From Nigrospora sphaerica (lineage: Eukaryota > Ascomycota > Sordariomycetes > Amphisphaeriales > Apiosporaceae): DNA of 64,000 bases. Positions 11,164 to 21,089 of the stretch are shown in pieces (within the stretch, counting starts at the first letter, position 1; the number at the start of each line of letters is the position of its first letter). The DNA lies in assembly GCA_018287875.1 (NCBI GenBank), contig JAGVVL010000009.1, forward strand, positions 248,001 through 312,000, read 5' to 3'. The notes below the pieces were generated by a model that saw only the letters and a list, made by a program, of their open reading frames with translations, was not told the DNA's origin and made no database searches. A program made the translations under genes and the position numbers.

Positions 11164-11283
11164 TGATGCGTAAAAGGTAGGGGACCCGCCAGTTGACAGA
11201 TCCTGCTCTTAATAGCCTATGTTTGTCCACGGTATCCAGTTTAGCAGACTAGGTTATTGTCCCCCCCGTGGTGGCACGCATCA
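11164..11283. mobile_element. 120-bp TG...CA element with 5-bp target duplication, copy 1
   Basis: Begins TGATGCG and ends CGCATCA, and is flanked by GGTTC on both sides (11159-11163 and 11284-11288). It is near-identical to 17650-17770, with about three differences including a C-run length change. TG...CA ends plus a 5-bp duplication fit a solo LTR of a very small LTR element (TRIM/SMART-like); the 7-bp inverted ends would also fit a MITE. Recent movement is implied by the near-identity. Confidence 0.85.
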
Positions 11284-11450
11284 GGTTCGGAAGCTGCGTC
11301 CTGCATGTATTAAAGGAGGCTAGGAGAGTAGACCGGCTTGTTCGTATGTACATATGTAAGATTTAGTAGCCTTAGATCGAGTGAATTCGGTGCATATTCG
11401 AATTGCAAGCGATTGATATATTTATACCCGAACTACAGCATCTGCCCACT

Positions 11451-12425
11451 ATGACGGGGCCTGTAGCCCCTAATGCCGCCATGGCTCTACGGCGCATGCC
11501 CGACTTCTCATGGGATCGAGACCCTGCCGCTGTACGCGCTGTGCCACCGGTCTACGTCGGCCGGAGCCTGTATACCGACTATGTCCACTTGGGAAACAAC
11601 AAGGCCGGTTGGCTTGGCATGCGCCGCCAGGGCGGCTATCAAGTCGTGCAAGTTCGATATGCTCCTCACCTGACTATATCGGATTTCCGGACTCTTTTGC
11701 AGATCCGACATCCGAACATCGCGACCATGCTCGGAATCTACTCTAATGGTCATACCACTGCTGTCGTGCATGAGCAGGTGGACCTTGATCTATTCGACAT
11801 CGCGCCCCTCCTATCTGAGGTGGATATTGCGAGCGTCATAGTGCAGGTGAGATGGCCTTCCTTAATACTTAACCCGGGGCTATGACGAGAGCGCAACCCC
11901 CGCCCACCCACTATAAAGGCCAACAGCTGAACGGCAGTAGATGTTTTCGGCCGTCACCTATCTGTTATCCCAGCCTATTGACGTGCGTGTCACGACGGTT
12001 CGTGTCTCGCTATACGGGGCAGTGAAACTAAGTAAGGCCCTCCCCTACGCACTAAAACTCCCGCTAAGTCGCTCTAACTTACAGTTCTTGATCTCAGCGA
12101 GAAGCCATCGACCGACCTCTGTCGCCGAAAGGCCATGCATCGTTTCATGGTTTCGTACGTGGAGCAGGTCATGACAAATATGGCCGCTGATAACTCTACT
12201 TGGACCTATGACGCCGCCGATTTCTTGGATGTTCTGTACTCTGGCCAGCTGCCTCCGATCAGTGTGAGTGCACAGCTAGGGAATGTTTTTCCGTGGTATT
12301 GACAACCGACAGCACCCTTTCCTGCATCAGTCGAAGCCACCCATTTGCTTGCGCAGGTGGACTTTGTCGGCAGTATGCAAAACTCTGGCCAAGGTGGAAT
12401 GTGGCAGTCATGGAAGACGACGTAG
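11451..12425 (+). CDS. Pseudokinase-like protein, four exons
   Basis: Inferred exons 11451-11846, 11941-12031, 12085-12263 and 12357-12425, all with GT-AG introns and consistent phases, give about 244 residues. The order of motifs follows a protein kinase fold: a glycine-containing N-lobe, LLQIRHPNIATMLGIY (alpha-C/beta-4 with HPNI), VHEQVDLDLFDIAPL (hinge), VTYLLSQPIDVRVTTVRVSL (where the catalytic loop should be), GAVKLILDL (where DFG should be) and a C-terminal FLDVLYSGQLPPIS. The HRD and DFG residues are absent and no clear beta-3 Lys is seen, so it should not be catalytic. The last acceptor is uncertain: using 12330 instead gives a different tail. It may act as a scaffold or decoy; the kinase relationship is inferred from motif order only. 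Confidence 0.5.
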
Positions 12426-13354
12426 TGGATACGAAGCCTTGTGACATAGCTATCTCCTTCTATTATTCTTCAGTGAGGACTTACACTGCCTTAAGGAGCA
12501 AGTTCTTTCCTGCTGCCTCTACTGGGACTGGATATACTTAGGTGATGAATAGAAACCTCGAGGCGTGCGTTGACGAAACATGATAATGACTAGCCAAGTA
12601 CCAGATGATTGTATGCAGGAGCTCGTCTTACCTAAGTGATACGTGGCGGGGGTAGGTAACAGATAATAAGGTGCGGTATCCTTGTCAAGGAGGGGTCCTG
12701 CTACCCCACCTACCTAGTTGGGATATCGCACCATAGATAGTTTCCTGCCCTGACAGCCACTTCGTGGCCGGTGGACGGAATACATCATCTTTCCCTTCAC
12801 CCCAGTCTTCGCCATATCACTAAGCTAATTTACCCCTATACAATAGCGGCTAATTCGGCCCAAGAGTACATCCAGGCCTGTTATGAATCCGTCGTAGCCA
12901 ATAGTTCGTAGGTGCCGTATCAACTTCGGATTTCCAAGAAAGCAACATGCTTAAGAGTCGCAACATTCAACTTAGTTGGATTTCTGTCTGCTTGAGTGAG
13001 AAGTGGCTGCTTTTATAGGCCTGAATAGGATAATGCTGGGGCTTCCTGATTACGGCAGCGAACGGGTGGCTATCTAATAATGGATGGAGATATTTACCGG
13101 CTGATCAAAGAAACGATGCATGCCAAGCAATGATCAGGCCTTAATGCATCGTCTCCGCCCCAGAGCAAGTGTGTCTGCAATGCCGACCCAGGCTCGGTGT
13201 GCCGTCGGATCTATTCCATCCGTCGGACTTCAATCAGTCCGATAACGTCTTGTAGCGCTTTTGGGCCGTTCTTATAACTGGTCCTTAGATTCGATGCGTA
13301 CCATGACCTTCGAAGCTAAGATTGTTTTACCATCATCGGAAACAGCATCACAAC
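12426..13354. other. Intergenic with inverted repeats
   Basis: Two hairpin-capable spots: 12671-12735 (GGTGCGGTATCC pairing with GGGATATCGCACC) and an interleaved pair of inverted repeats near 13099-13152. No gene recognised. The 3' part should hold the bZIP promoter. Confidence 0.4.
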
Positions 13355-14267
13355 ATGGCCGAGAAGCCCGCTTCAGGAGTTTTCAAACCATCCAGTGGTA
13401 AGCTACACTATCTCTAGTTCATACCTATGGGCAGATCATGCTAACATCTCCAGTCAAAAAAAGGGCAGCGCCTTCCATGACTCCCGCTCAGCTTGCTCAA
13501 AAGAGAGAAGCCAATCGAGAGGCCCAACGTGCCTATCAGAAACGCAAAAGAGAGACTGTTCAAGGCTTACAAAGAGAAGTTGAAAGGCTTTGTAGTTTAC
13601 AACTTCCAAACAAGGATACAGAAGCTCTACTCAAAGAAAACCAAGCGCTCAAAGAGGAGAATCTGATGCTCAGAAATGAGCTTGGCATGCTGAAAACTAG
13701 CATCGGCCTCTCTGTTGATGAGCCGCCAAGCTCTATGCAGCCGGGTAATTCCTGCCCCTACATTGCGCATACAGCGACAGCCCTAGCCGATGAACTGATG
13801 TTTTTACAGATCTCTATAATTTCACGCCCCCGATGTTTAGGGGAGACGAATCCCTAGCTGGCCCTCTAATGAACGACGATATGCCTTACCATTGGACTGG
13901 ATGGCCTATACATAACCAGCAACTAACGTCATCACCTTCACCATGCCTTTCTCCCTATAGTTCCGCTTCTGTCCTTGAATTTCATCTCCAGCATTCTGGC
14001 GCAATACGACCATGGGTCTGGCCGGATGTTTCATCCAATACAAGCGAACCAATTCCTAGTTTGGCGTCAGGTTTTAAGGTGTTAAGCACCGGTAGGAGAC
14101 AGCCCCTTGAACACCCGGAAGCCAGATCGATACCTAATGGCAGATTAGGGGTTAAGCCGCTTACAAGCAGACTAGCATCTGCTCCGCCCACGTGCCAGCA
14201 GGTGTCGTCGCCGAACATGGATCCTGCGTACTGCTCAGAGTCCTCGTCGCTATTAAAAGTCCAGTAA
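13355..14267 (+). CDS. bZIP transcription factor, three exons
   Basis: Inferred exons 13355-13397, 13454-13744 and 13810-14267, joined by GT-AG introns of 56 and 65 nt. Both junctions keep phase (G+TC, G+AT), giving 263 residues. The basic region is NREAQRAYQKRKRE, followed by a zipper with Leu spacing (VQGLQREVERL...LKENQALKEENLML). It looks like a fungal YAP/AP-1-type or related bZIP, which would bind DNA in the nucleus. Oddity: in the N-x7-R signature the DNA-contacting Arg is Gln (CAG), which may weaken or change DNA binding. The C-terminal half is Ser/Pro-rich and unrecognised, with no Cys-rich redox domain. The start is the first ATG in frame, just upstream of a consensus donor. Confidence 0.75.
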
Positions 14268-14986
14268 GCATGGATTTATAACAGTTGCCTTGTCGCTCAA
14301 ATGACTGATCTTGATCCAGAGCACCTCCCGAGTCTCTTAGGCGGTGGGGGTAGGGGGTAGACTGTCGAACTAGCGCGGCCTTTTGGAAGTTTTTGATGGG
14401 CAGGAGAGACTCGGAGAGGTGAGCTGGTACTATGGGTAGAAGCCGATGTGTTCCTCTACCTGTGCGTCCATGCGAACGCTTTAGTTGTTTAAACGGAGCT
14501 TGAACTTGGGAATAATGACAAGCATCTCTTACTGGAACCTCAAGCGGGCTGGTGCACGGTTTCCGCAGTAAGCTAGAGCATCCAGAATGCAAGCGACTAA
14601 GTAACTCTGGGAAAGCGTTGTACGAGCAAAGTTAGAACAGTACCCTCTAGTGTAGTGAACCAAAGGATTCTATCACGAGCTTACAGTTACCCGGTCGAAC
14701 CAATATCATTCACCGGCCGCCCTCTAAAATTTTAAAGACCTCGCATACCGGCCCAAAGGGCCTTGTAGCATGGAAGTGAGTGAGAACGCAGTTAATGTTC
14801 TATAGTTATGTGGTCTAACACTGGAATAGCGTAAAACACTAAATACCATGGGCCAGAGCGAGAGAGCGGCCGGCTCCCAGTCTTTGGGCGTTAGAGGACG
14901 CAAAAAAGCCTGTCAAGCATCTAAGCATCTAAGCAACTGATGCCACGCACATGCCAGGCCCTAGGACCTGGTCAACGTGCCAGTAG
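14268..14986. other. Intergenic between convergent genes
   Basis: No supported gene. A minus-strand frame at 14161-14592 is mostly antisense to the bZIP last exon and shows no protein-like features. Confidence 0.4.
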
Positions 14987-15370
14987 CTACTCGGCTTCCA
15001 TTTCTATCTGGTCTGATAGCAGCATCACCGACTTTTGCAGCTGCCTTAGCGCCTGGGAGAGCTTCCACAGCGCTTTTAGCATATGCACGCGCCTGTAAGA
15101 TGGCCCATTCTCCTCGCTGTGTTCATCGTCGGTCGCAGGAGGACTTGGCCGCTGCTCGGTGCCATTGCCGCCATCCACCGAAGCCGAGTCGGAAAGGACG
15201 AAATCGTCAAGGCTGCCTGGGCTATCTGGCGTTTCACTCGAGCTGAGACAGTCGCTAGTCTCTATTCAAGCGATACGTTAGCATATCGCCAAGTAAAGAT
15301 GAGGCCATGGCTTACCCTCGTAGTCGTCCGTCTCTGACTCGTCCACAGGCAACCTGTGACGGGCTCGCAT
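14987..15370 (-). CDS. Acidic protein with C-terminal helix, at least two exons
   Basis: Two well-phased minus-strand exons, 15370-15316 and 15225-14987 (90-nt intron, phase 1), give 97 residues from the Met at 15370. The frame is also open upstream (FEKKIAMRARHRLP) to an acceptor-like TTAG near 15406, so the true start may be earlier. A short Met exon with the peptide MDIRTEVIRRRLE lies at 15490-15452, but the base after GAG is A where a GT donor would be needed. The middle is acidic and Ser-rich (DESETDDYED, LDDFVLSDSAS). The end is an amphipathic helix (LKALWKLSQALRQLQKSVML). Family unknown; possibly nuclear by composition. Confidence 0.4.
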
Positions 15371-16035
15371 GGCGATCTTTTTTTCGAACTTTTCAGCCGG
15401 GGCTAATGCGTAGGAATAGGGAGTTATAGACAACTACTATTTTTAGGTCATCTCCAATCGGCGGCGGATGACTTCGGTTCTTATATCCATGGTCTAACGC
15501 TTGCCCAGCTTTACACCATGGTGGTGTTTAGCTCTCTATGGGCAATCCTTCTTGTGCCGGTCTAAGACTAGATGTTGTCTGCTTTCAGGGGTCAGAAATA
15601 ACCTAACTCTTATGCGTCTCGGCCATGTTACGCCTTATCTGCTTCTCGCTCTTCGGGAATCGGAAAGGAGCGAAACCGGAGAAAAGGCGCTCTATGTAGT
15701 CGTATAGTTCACTGCGGCTGCTGCAATTCCCGCCACCAGAAGCATAAAGTGGACATGATACGCTACAACGGGTGCGCTTAATGTACTGCGCCATGTTTAA
15801 CAGGGCAAGGTGCAACAAGGGCCGAAACGAACCGTATTGGTTGCACAGTACCGCTGGATTTGTTAATTGGCCACTTTCCGGTCTCTTCTGATCAAGTCGC
15901 TGGAGCCGAGTGACCCCTCCCTAGAGCTTCTTTTCCTCCTGCTGCCTATGTATCCACCCACTATTCAGCCTGCCGCACAATATAGTAACGCTATGTTTTT
16001 CCTTCCCTCCTAACTTACCAAATTAGCCCTTAACC

Positions 16036-17343
16036 ATGCCAATGATCTCTCGGTTTGTTCAGTTTCTTGCCATTACTATCGCCGCCGCTCCTATCCCAGG
16101 TATATGGGCTCGTGGCCATGGCACGGGCTTTCCACGACGGGAGTTTTCTATGTACAACACTAGCATGAGCAAACAATCAGCTGCTCTAAGCCCACTGAAA
16201 CTCCAGATAATCAATAATCTGAACGACAGCCAGGTGTTTGCTTATGTGACGGGTCGGGACCGCGCTGGCGCTACGAAGTTTCTCACGGCCTCGGGTACCT
16301 GGTTTTATCCTGTTGCCCCGGAGGGCACCCATCCCGTAACGATTGACCCTGCCTCGATATCCATCCCGCTTGGGAGCCATGGCGAGGTCTCTGAGATCGT
16401 CGTTCCTGGCCATCTCGTCTCCGGTCGCGTCTGGGTTTCCCTCGGCGCACTCCAATTTCACACCGTTGCAGTGAAGGGCGGATCGGCCTCCCTTGTGGAA
16501 CCATCCGCCTTGGACATGAAAAACGCTTCGAGCAATGCAAATTGGGGTTTTATGGAACTCTCCAACACGGAGGAAGATGGAATCTACGCCAATATATCCT
16601 TCGTGGACTTTGTCGGACTCGTGCTGAGCCTGGTCCTGACGCTCGGTAGCGGGCAGGTTCAGACGGTTCTGGGACTTCCGGGGGACGCTGCTAAACGGTT
16701 GTGCGCCGCCTTACGCGAACAAAGCCATCTAGATGGCGGGCCGTGGGGCAAAATGTGTATTACATCGGGGGATGGCCAACCACTTCGCATACTGTCTCCG
16801 AATCTGCACGAGACTGTCCATCCCGGTGCGACCGAGTGTTACTACGACACGTACGTCAGCCAGGTGTGGACAAAGTATGCAACCCAAGACCTTGCCATCG
16901 ATACGCAATCGCGAGCGGGTGTGGTCCAATGCCGTATCGGGGATGATGATCAACTCTGCTGCGAGGGTGACAACCGTGGATATGCCCGCCCAAGTGCATC
17001 CGACATCTGGAGCTGTAGCACGGGACCGTTTGCGATTCGTGCAGAGGACAACGCGATTCACCGCGCAGTGGTGCCCCGGCTATGCGCTGCTTTTAGCCGG
17101 TCTACTTTGTTGATAGACGGTGGTGCCATGCAACCCTCTGTTCCGAGCCGACGATACTACCCTCAAGGTCCTGCGAACCACTATAGTCGTATTGTTCACC
17201 AACACCAGCTCGATGGCAAGGGCTACGCTTTCCCATACGACGATGTAAGCCCTGGAAAAGACGGGGACGAAGTAGCGGGCGTGGTAGCGGGACGGAACCC
17301 TCAGCTTCTGCAAGTTTTTGTCGGGGGACGAGGAACGGATTGA
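16036..17343 (+). CDS. Secreted GH64 beta-1,3-glucanase
   Basis: A complete 435-residue single-exon gene with an N-terminal signal peptide (hydrophobic FVQFLAITIAAAPIPGIWA). The body matches the thaumatin-like glycoside hydrolase family 64, which cuts laminarin-type beta-1,3-glucan. Recognisable blocks are NWGFMELSNTEEDGIYANIS, FVDFVGLVLSL, GQVQTVLGLPGDAAKRLC, RILSPNLHETVHPG, YYDTYVSQVWTKYA, GPFAIRAEDNAIHRAVVPRL, and GKGYAFPYDDVSPGKDGD near the end. It has several Cys for disulfides. No inactivating change is visible and the length is normal for the family. The role would be cell-wall glucan remodelling or attack on another fungus or alga. Its codon use is more GC-rich than the flanks. Confidence 0.85.
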   Translation: MPMISRFVQFLAITIAAAPIPGIWARGHGTGFPRREFSMYNTSMSKQSAALSPLKLQIINNLNDSQVFAYVTGRDRAGATKFLTASGTWFYPVAPEGTHPVTIDPASISIPLGSHGEVSEIVVPGHLVSGRVWVSLGALQFHTVAVKGGSASLVEPSALDMKNASSNANWGFMELSNTEEDGIYANISFVDFVGLVLSLVLTLGSGQVQTVLGLPGDAAKRLCAALREQSHLDGGPWGKMCITSGDGQPLRILSPNLHETVHPGATECYYDTYVSQVWTKYATQDLAIDTQSRAGVVQCRIGDDDQLCCEGDNRGYARPSASDIWSCSTGPFAIRAEDNAIHRAVVPRLCAAFSRSTLLIDGGAMQPSVPSRRYYPQGPANHYSRIVHQHQLDGKGYAFPYDDVSPGKDGDEVAGVVAGRNPQLLQVFVGGRGTD

Positions 17344-17502
17344 TGCACCTGCCTCTAGAGGTCTCTGTACAGGTGTTTCTTAAGTGGTGAAACGCAGTGA
17401 TTCATAACAGAGTGTTGGATAGTCCGATAAATACGGGATTCGGGTATGTGAGAAAACCATAGGCCTGCTGCTCGTCGGAATGGAAGTGTATTGCATCGTG
17501 AA

Positions 17503-17578
17503 CGAAGGCTTTCGTTATTGGGACCTAGATTTAAATCACCCGAAGGCTTTCGTTATTAGGACCTAGATTTAAATCACC
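17503..17578. repeat. 38-bp tandem duplication
   Basis: Two units, 17503-17540 and 17541-17578, beginning CGAAGGCTTTCGTTATT and differing at one base. Each unit contains a small self-complementary CGAAGGCTTTCG. It lies 72 bp left of the second 120-bp element. Confidence 0.9.
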
Positions 17579-17649
17579 TGACGGCCGACAAGCACGGAAG
17601 CTAGCGGAATCTAAGTAGAAGCATCTGTTAGGTTTTCTTTCGAGTGAGT

Positions 17650-17770
17650 TGATGCGTAAAAGGTAGGGGACCTGCCAGTTGACAGATCCTGCTCTTAATA
17701 GCCTATGTATGTCCACGGTATCCAGTTTAGCAGACTAGGTTATTGTCCCCCCCCGTGGTGGCACGCATCA
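17650..17770. mobile_element. 120-bp TG...CA element with 5-bp target duplication, copy 2
   Basis: Same ends as 11164-11283 (TGATGCG...CGCATCA) in the same orientation. It is flanked by TGAGT on both sides (17645-17649 and 17771-17775), a different duplication from copy 1, which proves an independent insertion. Confidence 0.9.
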
Positions 17771-18069
17771 TGAGTACATAGAAAGCGATAGCCATAGAAA
17801 TATAGCGTAAAAATGGCTCAACTGTTAGTGGTGACAGTTTTAGAGTGATTGTGATGCGACCTAGATACTCATAAAGGCCCCTTCGCCACAGATCGGCATT
17901 AAAGCCCAGCAGTATCATACGGCGAAATATGAGCCAGTCGATAGCTCCATGGATAACAATTCTTAATACGATCTCATGAGTGCTAGAATACCTAATGATA
18001 TACGACCAATGGGGCCTAATCGTGAAGCTTTTAGCACCGCTTCATGAATAAGCTCATTTTTCATTGCTG

Positions 18070-18185
18070 CTCCAGCGCGTCTAAACCAACTGCCCGCGGA
18101 AGCATAAAGTAAAAGCTTCGGGAATGGTTCACTTGGATCATTCTGTCGAGTTCTATACTACAAGGGCTACTTTTATAGGGGACCA
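18070..18185 (-). repeat. Dispersed repeat family A, copy 2
   Basis: The reverse complement aligns with 9304-9444 over most of its length, including CATTCCCGAAGCTTTTAC and AGACGCGCTGG. Its ends are eroded. Confidence 0.6.
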
Positions 18186-18385
18186 GCTGCTAGATCGTAC
18201 TACCTTCCATATAACTAATGGACGTTGAGGACAGAAGAAAACAGCGCGGTGCTCTGTCCCAAGCGGAGGACAGGTCTTTACCTATTTCTCCGTTGTCAGT
18301 CTAGTTGCGAAGTTTTAAGTGGATCAATTCACGCCGGAAGTCATCACGTACCGGTGGGCTGTAGCAATAGTCATCCATATGCCAC

Positions 18386-18724
18386 TCAATCCCGAGCTTC
18401 CTTATTTCCTTCCTGTTCGTTTTCTTCCTGAATGGTTTCCATCGATTGAAAGTTTATGGGTGTCATAGTCGAAACCCAGTCGCTGATAACGTCTGTCATC
18501 TCCAGCGATGGCGCGGCGGAGCTTTTATTGGTACCTAACGATCCCGACTCTTTTTCCGGTGTCCGGTTGGAGGTCTGGTACTTCACCGAACTCTGTTTAG
18601 CTACGCCTGCCCAGTCCTGGACCGTTTCGTCCTTTGTGTGCCGATGCAGTTTTGGGATCTGTAGTCTGTTGCGTATTGGACGTCTAGAGGCGTGACTTTC
18701 TGTCTTGTGGGCCTGGCAATCCAT
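18386..18724 (-). CDS. Hypothetical hydrophilic protein
   Basis: A 112-residue single frame starting at a true ATG. It is hydrophilic, with Ser/Thr-rich and Glu-rich parts (TPEKESGSLG, ETIQEENEQEGNKE). No domain recognised and no supporting introns. A plus-strand frame overlaps (18456-18695) but is less protein-like. May be spurious. Confidence 0.25.
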   Translation of the reverse strand: MDCQAHKTESHASRRPIRNRLQIPKLHRHTKDETVQDWAGVAKQSSVKYQTSNRTPEKESGSLGTNKSSAAPSLEMTDVISDWVSTMTPINFQSMETIQEENEQEGNKEARD

Positions 18725-19555
18725 CGAGACGGTCCTGTAAGGAATCTGCTAGAGCGTATTTCGGCCTCTGGATTACCGTGGTTGAAATCTACAGATTCGA
18801 GTACGCCAGGCCTTACAAGTGTCAGGTGCCCGTATATATACGAGCTGCCTCGTTACGCTGGCCGTTTCCCGACCGCAGTAGGCTAAAGCGCGGCATCCAT
18901 ACTTAGAATTAACCAACAGATCCAGAAAGACCCTTATTCGTTACGGTACCGTCCTATAGAAATGGAAGAGGCATGTACCGTAAGGGGATGTCAGTGTAGA
19001 CCTCACCGTTTTTGGCGGACCTTGCGGCCAGATACAATATTACGATCGGCTGTAGTCGCAATTTCCACACATGGGTAGGCCGTCATGCTGCTACTCATGG
19101 CAGCCAATAGTGCTGCTATATACGGTTTCATCGCCGATTTGTATGTATCCCAGCCCACGGTAGACGATTGGCGGCCAATTTAGAAGCCCCTACGACGTTA
19201 GGAGATACCTAAGCACATCCTAGCAAACAGTTGAATGTAGCCGATTGTGCTACGCCTTACTTTGTATTAAAGTCCTGTTCCTGGAGCTGCGCAAGGGATA
19301 GGCAGGGAAAGGCGGGTTCCATCCATTGTCGCATCATGGCGGTGAGGATCATCCTGACTTTTTCTACCTATGTACAATTGCCATATCCCTCTACTTTTCG
19401 TGGCCGTTGTTCCGCGACGATGATAACCGCCGAAGTGGCGTCGCCACGCTACAGGTTCTAAGACTCCCACACGTCCGGACCAGCCGGGTTTCCGAACTGA
19501 CGCGAGCTAGTTGCACCACCGGCTTGCTCGATTCATCCCGCTTCCACCGGTCGAT

Positions 19556-20224
19556 ATGGGAAACCCTGCGACGTTGGCTGGTGGCGTGACGTCCATCGCT
19601 CCTGCTATCCAGAGCCTCGCCACTGATGTCGCCTCAAAAGGTGGCAGTATCGCCACCAACATTGCCAGCCAGGCATCTAGACTGGTCACGAGTGCGATAG
19701 CCACGGGCCAGTCCCTCGTCGCGGACGCCCTTCCGCAGAACTGCTCAATGGGCACCAAATTCATCTGCATGGGCTATTCCACTCGTAGGGATTGCTTCGG
19801 TCTCCCGCTAAATGGGTCCGATCACTTGACGGCCTTCGTGGACAAAGCGCTCGGGTCACCCTCTCCTCTAGCTGTCCTCGAAGCCATGCCTTCTTTAGAA
19901 GCGCTTCTAATAGTAGGGAATGTGTTCACCTTAGTATCGTTATTAGGGCTTCTACCTTTTATTCCCTTTTCTAGGCTCCTATTACTTGGCTCAAGCGGGT
20001 TAAGTTTCTTGTTCTTATTAGTGTCTGCCGCGTTCACGTGGGCCGCGGTACACGGCATCTCTGTGGTAGCGACAACTCTCCACACGAAGATGGATAAGGG
20101 CCGCGTCCTGCAAATCTCCATTGTGACCTTTGTTTGCAGCCTCTGTGGCTTGATGTTCTCGGGTGGATTTTTTGGATTGGCTGATTTTAGATTGCTTTCC
20201 GGGTGCGGTGCTTTTATGCTGTAG
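19556..20224 (+). CDS. Three-span membrane protein, possibly Sur7/PalI-like
   Basis: 222 residues from the first ATG (frame open to an acceptor-like CTAG at 19507-19510, with CTGAC just upstream, so an earlier exon is likely). The N-terminal 75 residues are Ala/Ser/Thr-rich and end in a Cys-containing loop (NCSMGTKFICMGYSTRRDC). Then come three strong hydrophobic spans: LEALLIVGNVFTLVSLLGLL, LLLLGSSGLSFLFLLVSAAF and IVTFVCSLCGLMFSGGFFGL. An outer Cys loop followed by three spans fits the SUR7/PalI four-span layout if a first span is encoded upstream; FFYLCTIAISLYFSWPLF at about 19350-19404 could be that span but I cannot join it. Likely plasma membrane. The family call is tentative. Confidence 0.45.
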   Translation: MGNPATLAGGVTSIAPAIQSLATDVASKGGSIATNIASQASRLVTSAIATGQSLVADALPQNCSMGTKFICMGYSTRRDCFGLPLNGSDHLTAFVDKALGSPSPLAVLEAMPSLEALLIVGNVFTLVSLLGLLPFIPFSRLLLLGSSGLSFLFLLVSAAFTWAAVHGISVVATTLHTKMDKGRVLQISIVTFVCSLCGLMFSGGFFGLADFRLLSGCGAFML

Positions 20225-21087
20225 GGTTTTCGCTAGGCAGGACTAAGTTTTTGCAAGTAGACCTCGTTTCGGGAACAAGCAATAACTTGTTGCTCTTAAC
20301 ACTGTTGAAATGATCTTGAAAGTTACGAATGCACCACCCACTGGCTGCTTCACCTTACCTGGTCTCTCTTAGGAGAAACCACGCAGTCTGCAAGAAAAAA
20401 AAGTCAATTAAATTAACCGTATTACTGCAATTTGCTTTTGTAACGGCGATGGTGTGAGGTTCGGGATGCTAGGACTAGGGACCTGGCGTAGACATTAACA
20501 GGATACGGTAGAAGGTTCGATTAAATAATACTATACAACCGCCGCTTCCTTATACAATACCTACAGGCTTTGACCGAATATATGCCCGTACTGTCTCACT
20601 GCTAAACCTATCACCCAGAATCTAAGAACGTAATTAGTGCCAGGCGAAACAGTACTTGGGGTGGATTCTGAAGGGCCCCAACACTAGGCTAACCACCGTA
20701 CATAGGGTGACTACTAAGGGTGCAGCCACGTACGTGTAGCGTGTTGCCTATTCAAGAAACCCGCCGCGGACTAGGTGTTGGAAAAACTTCGAGTGACCAT
20801 CCATAGTTCTCGACAGTGCCATTGCGAACTCCATACATAACCACTGTTCGCATTGCGGGTGCCGTTTAGCTGATACATTCGTTTCGCTTCCACTTAGTTA
20901 CTAGGGAGACGCTGTTGGGGAGATCATCTCATCTTCACAAGACCGTCAGACTTAATGTGTATCTAGAAGATTCTACAGTCATACTGCTCTCTTAGGGTTC
21001 AGGTTTTGTACGACCTTATTTGTTCCTGTGTCTTAGGAAACAACGACAAGAATCGACATCAAGCCAAATGAGGCCGACGCCGTCTCA
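20225..21087. other. Intergenic, nothing recognised
   Basis: AT-moderate sequence with no long frame and no repeat shared elsewhere in the window. It ends at the TA target site of the intact pogo element. Confidence 0.5.
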
Positions 21088-21089
21088 TA

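Noticed and set aside
14161..14592. 143-codon minus frame overlapping the bZIP
   Set aside because: Mostly antisense to the bZIP last exon and without protein-like features.
15603..15818. 71-codon minus frame containing YDYIERLFSG
   Set aside because: Protein-like in part, but no acceptor after its only donor gives a plausible continuation and no family is recognised; left out.
20500..20530. GGTTCGATT resembling a tRNA T-loop
   Set aside because: No acceptor stem or anticodon arm can be formed around it; no tRNA gene was found in the window.
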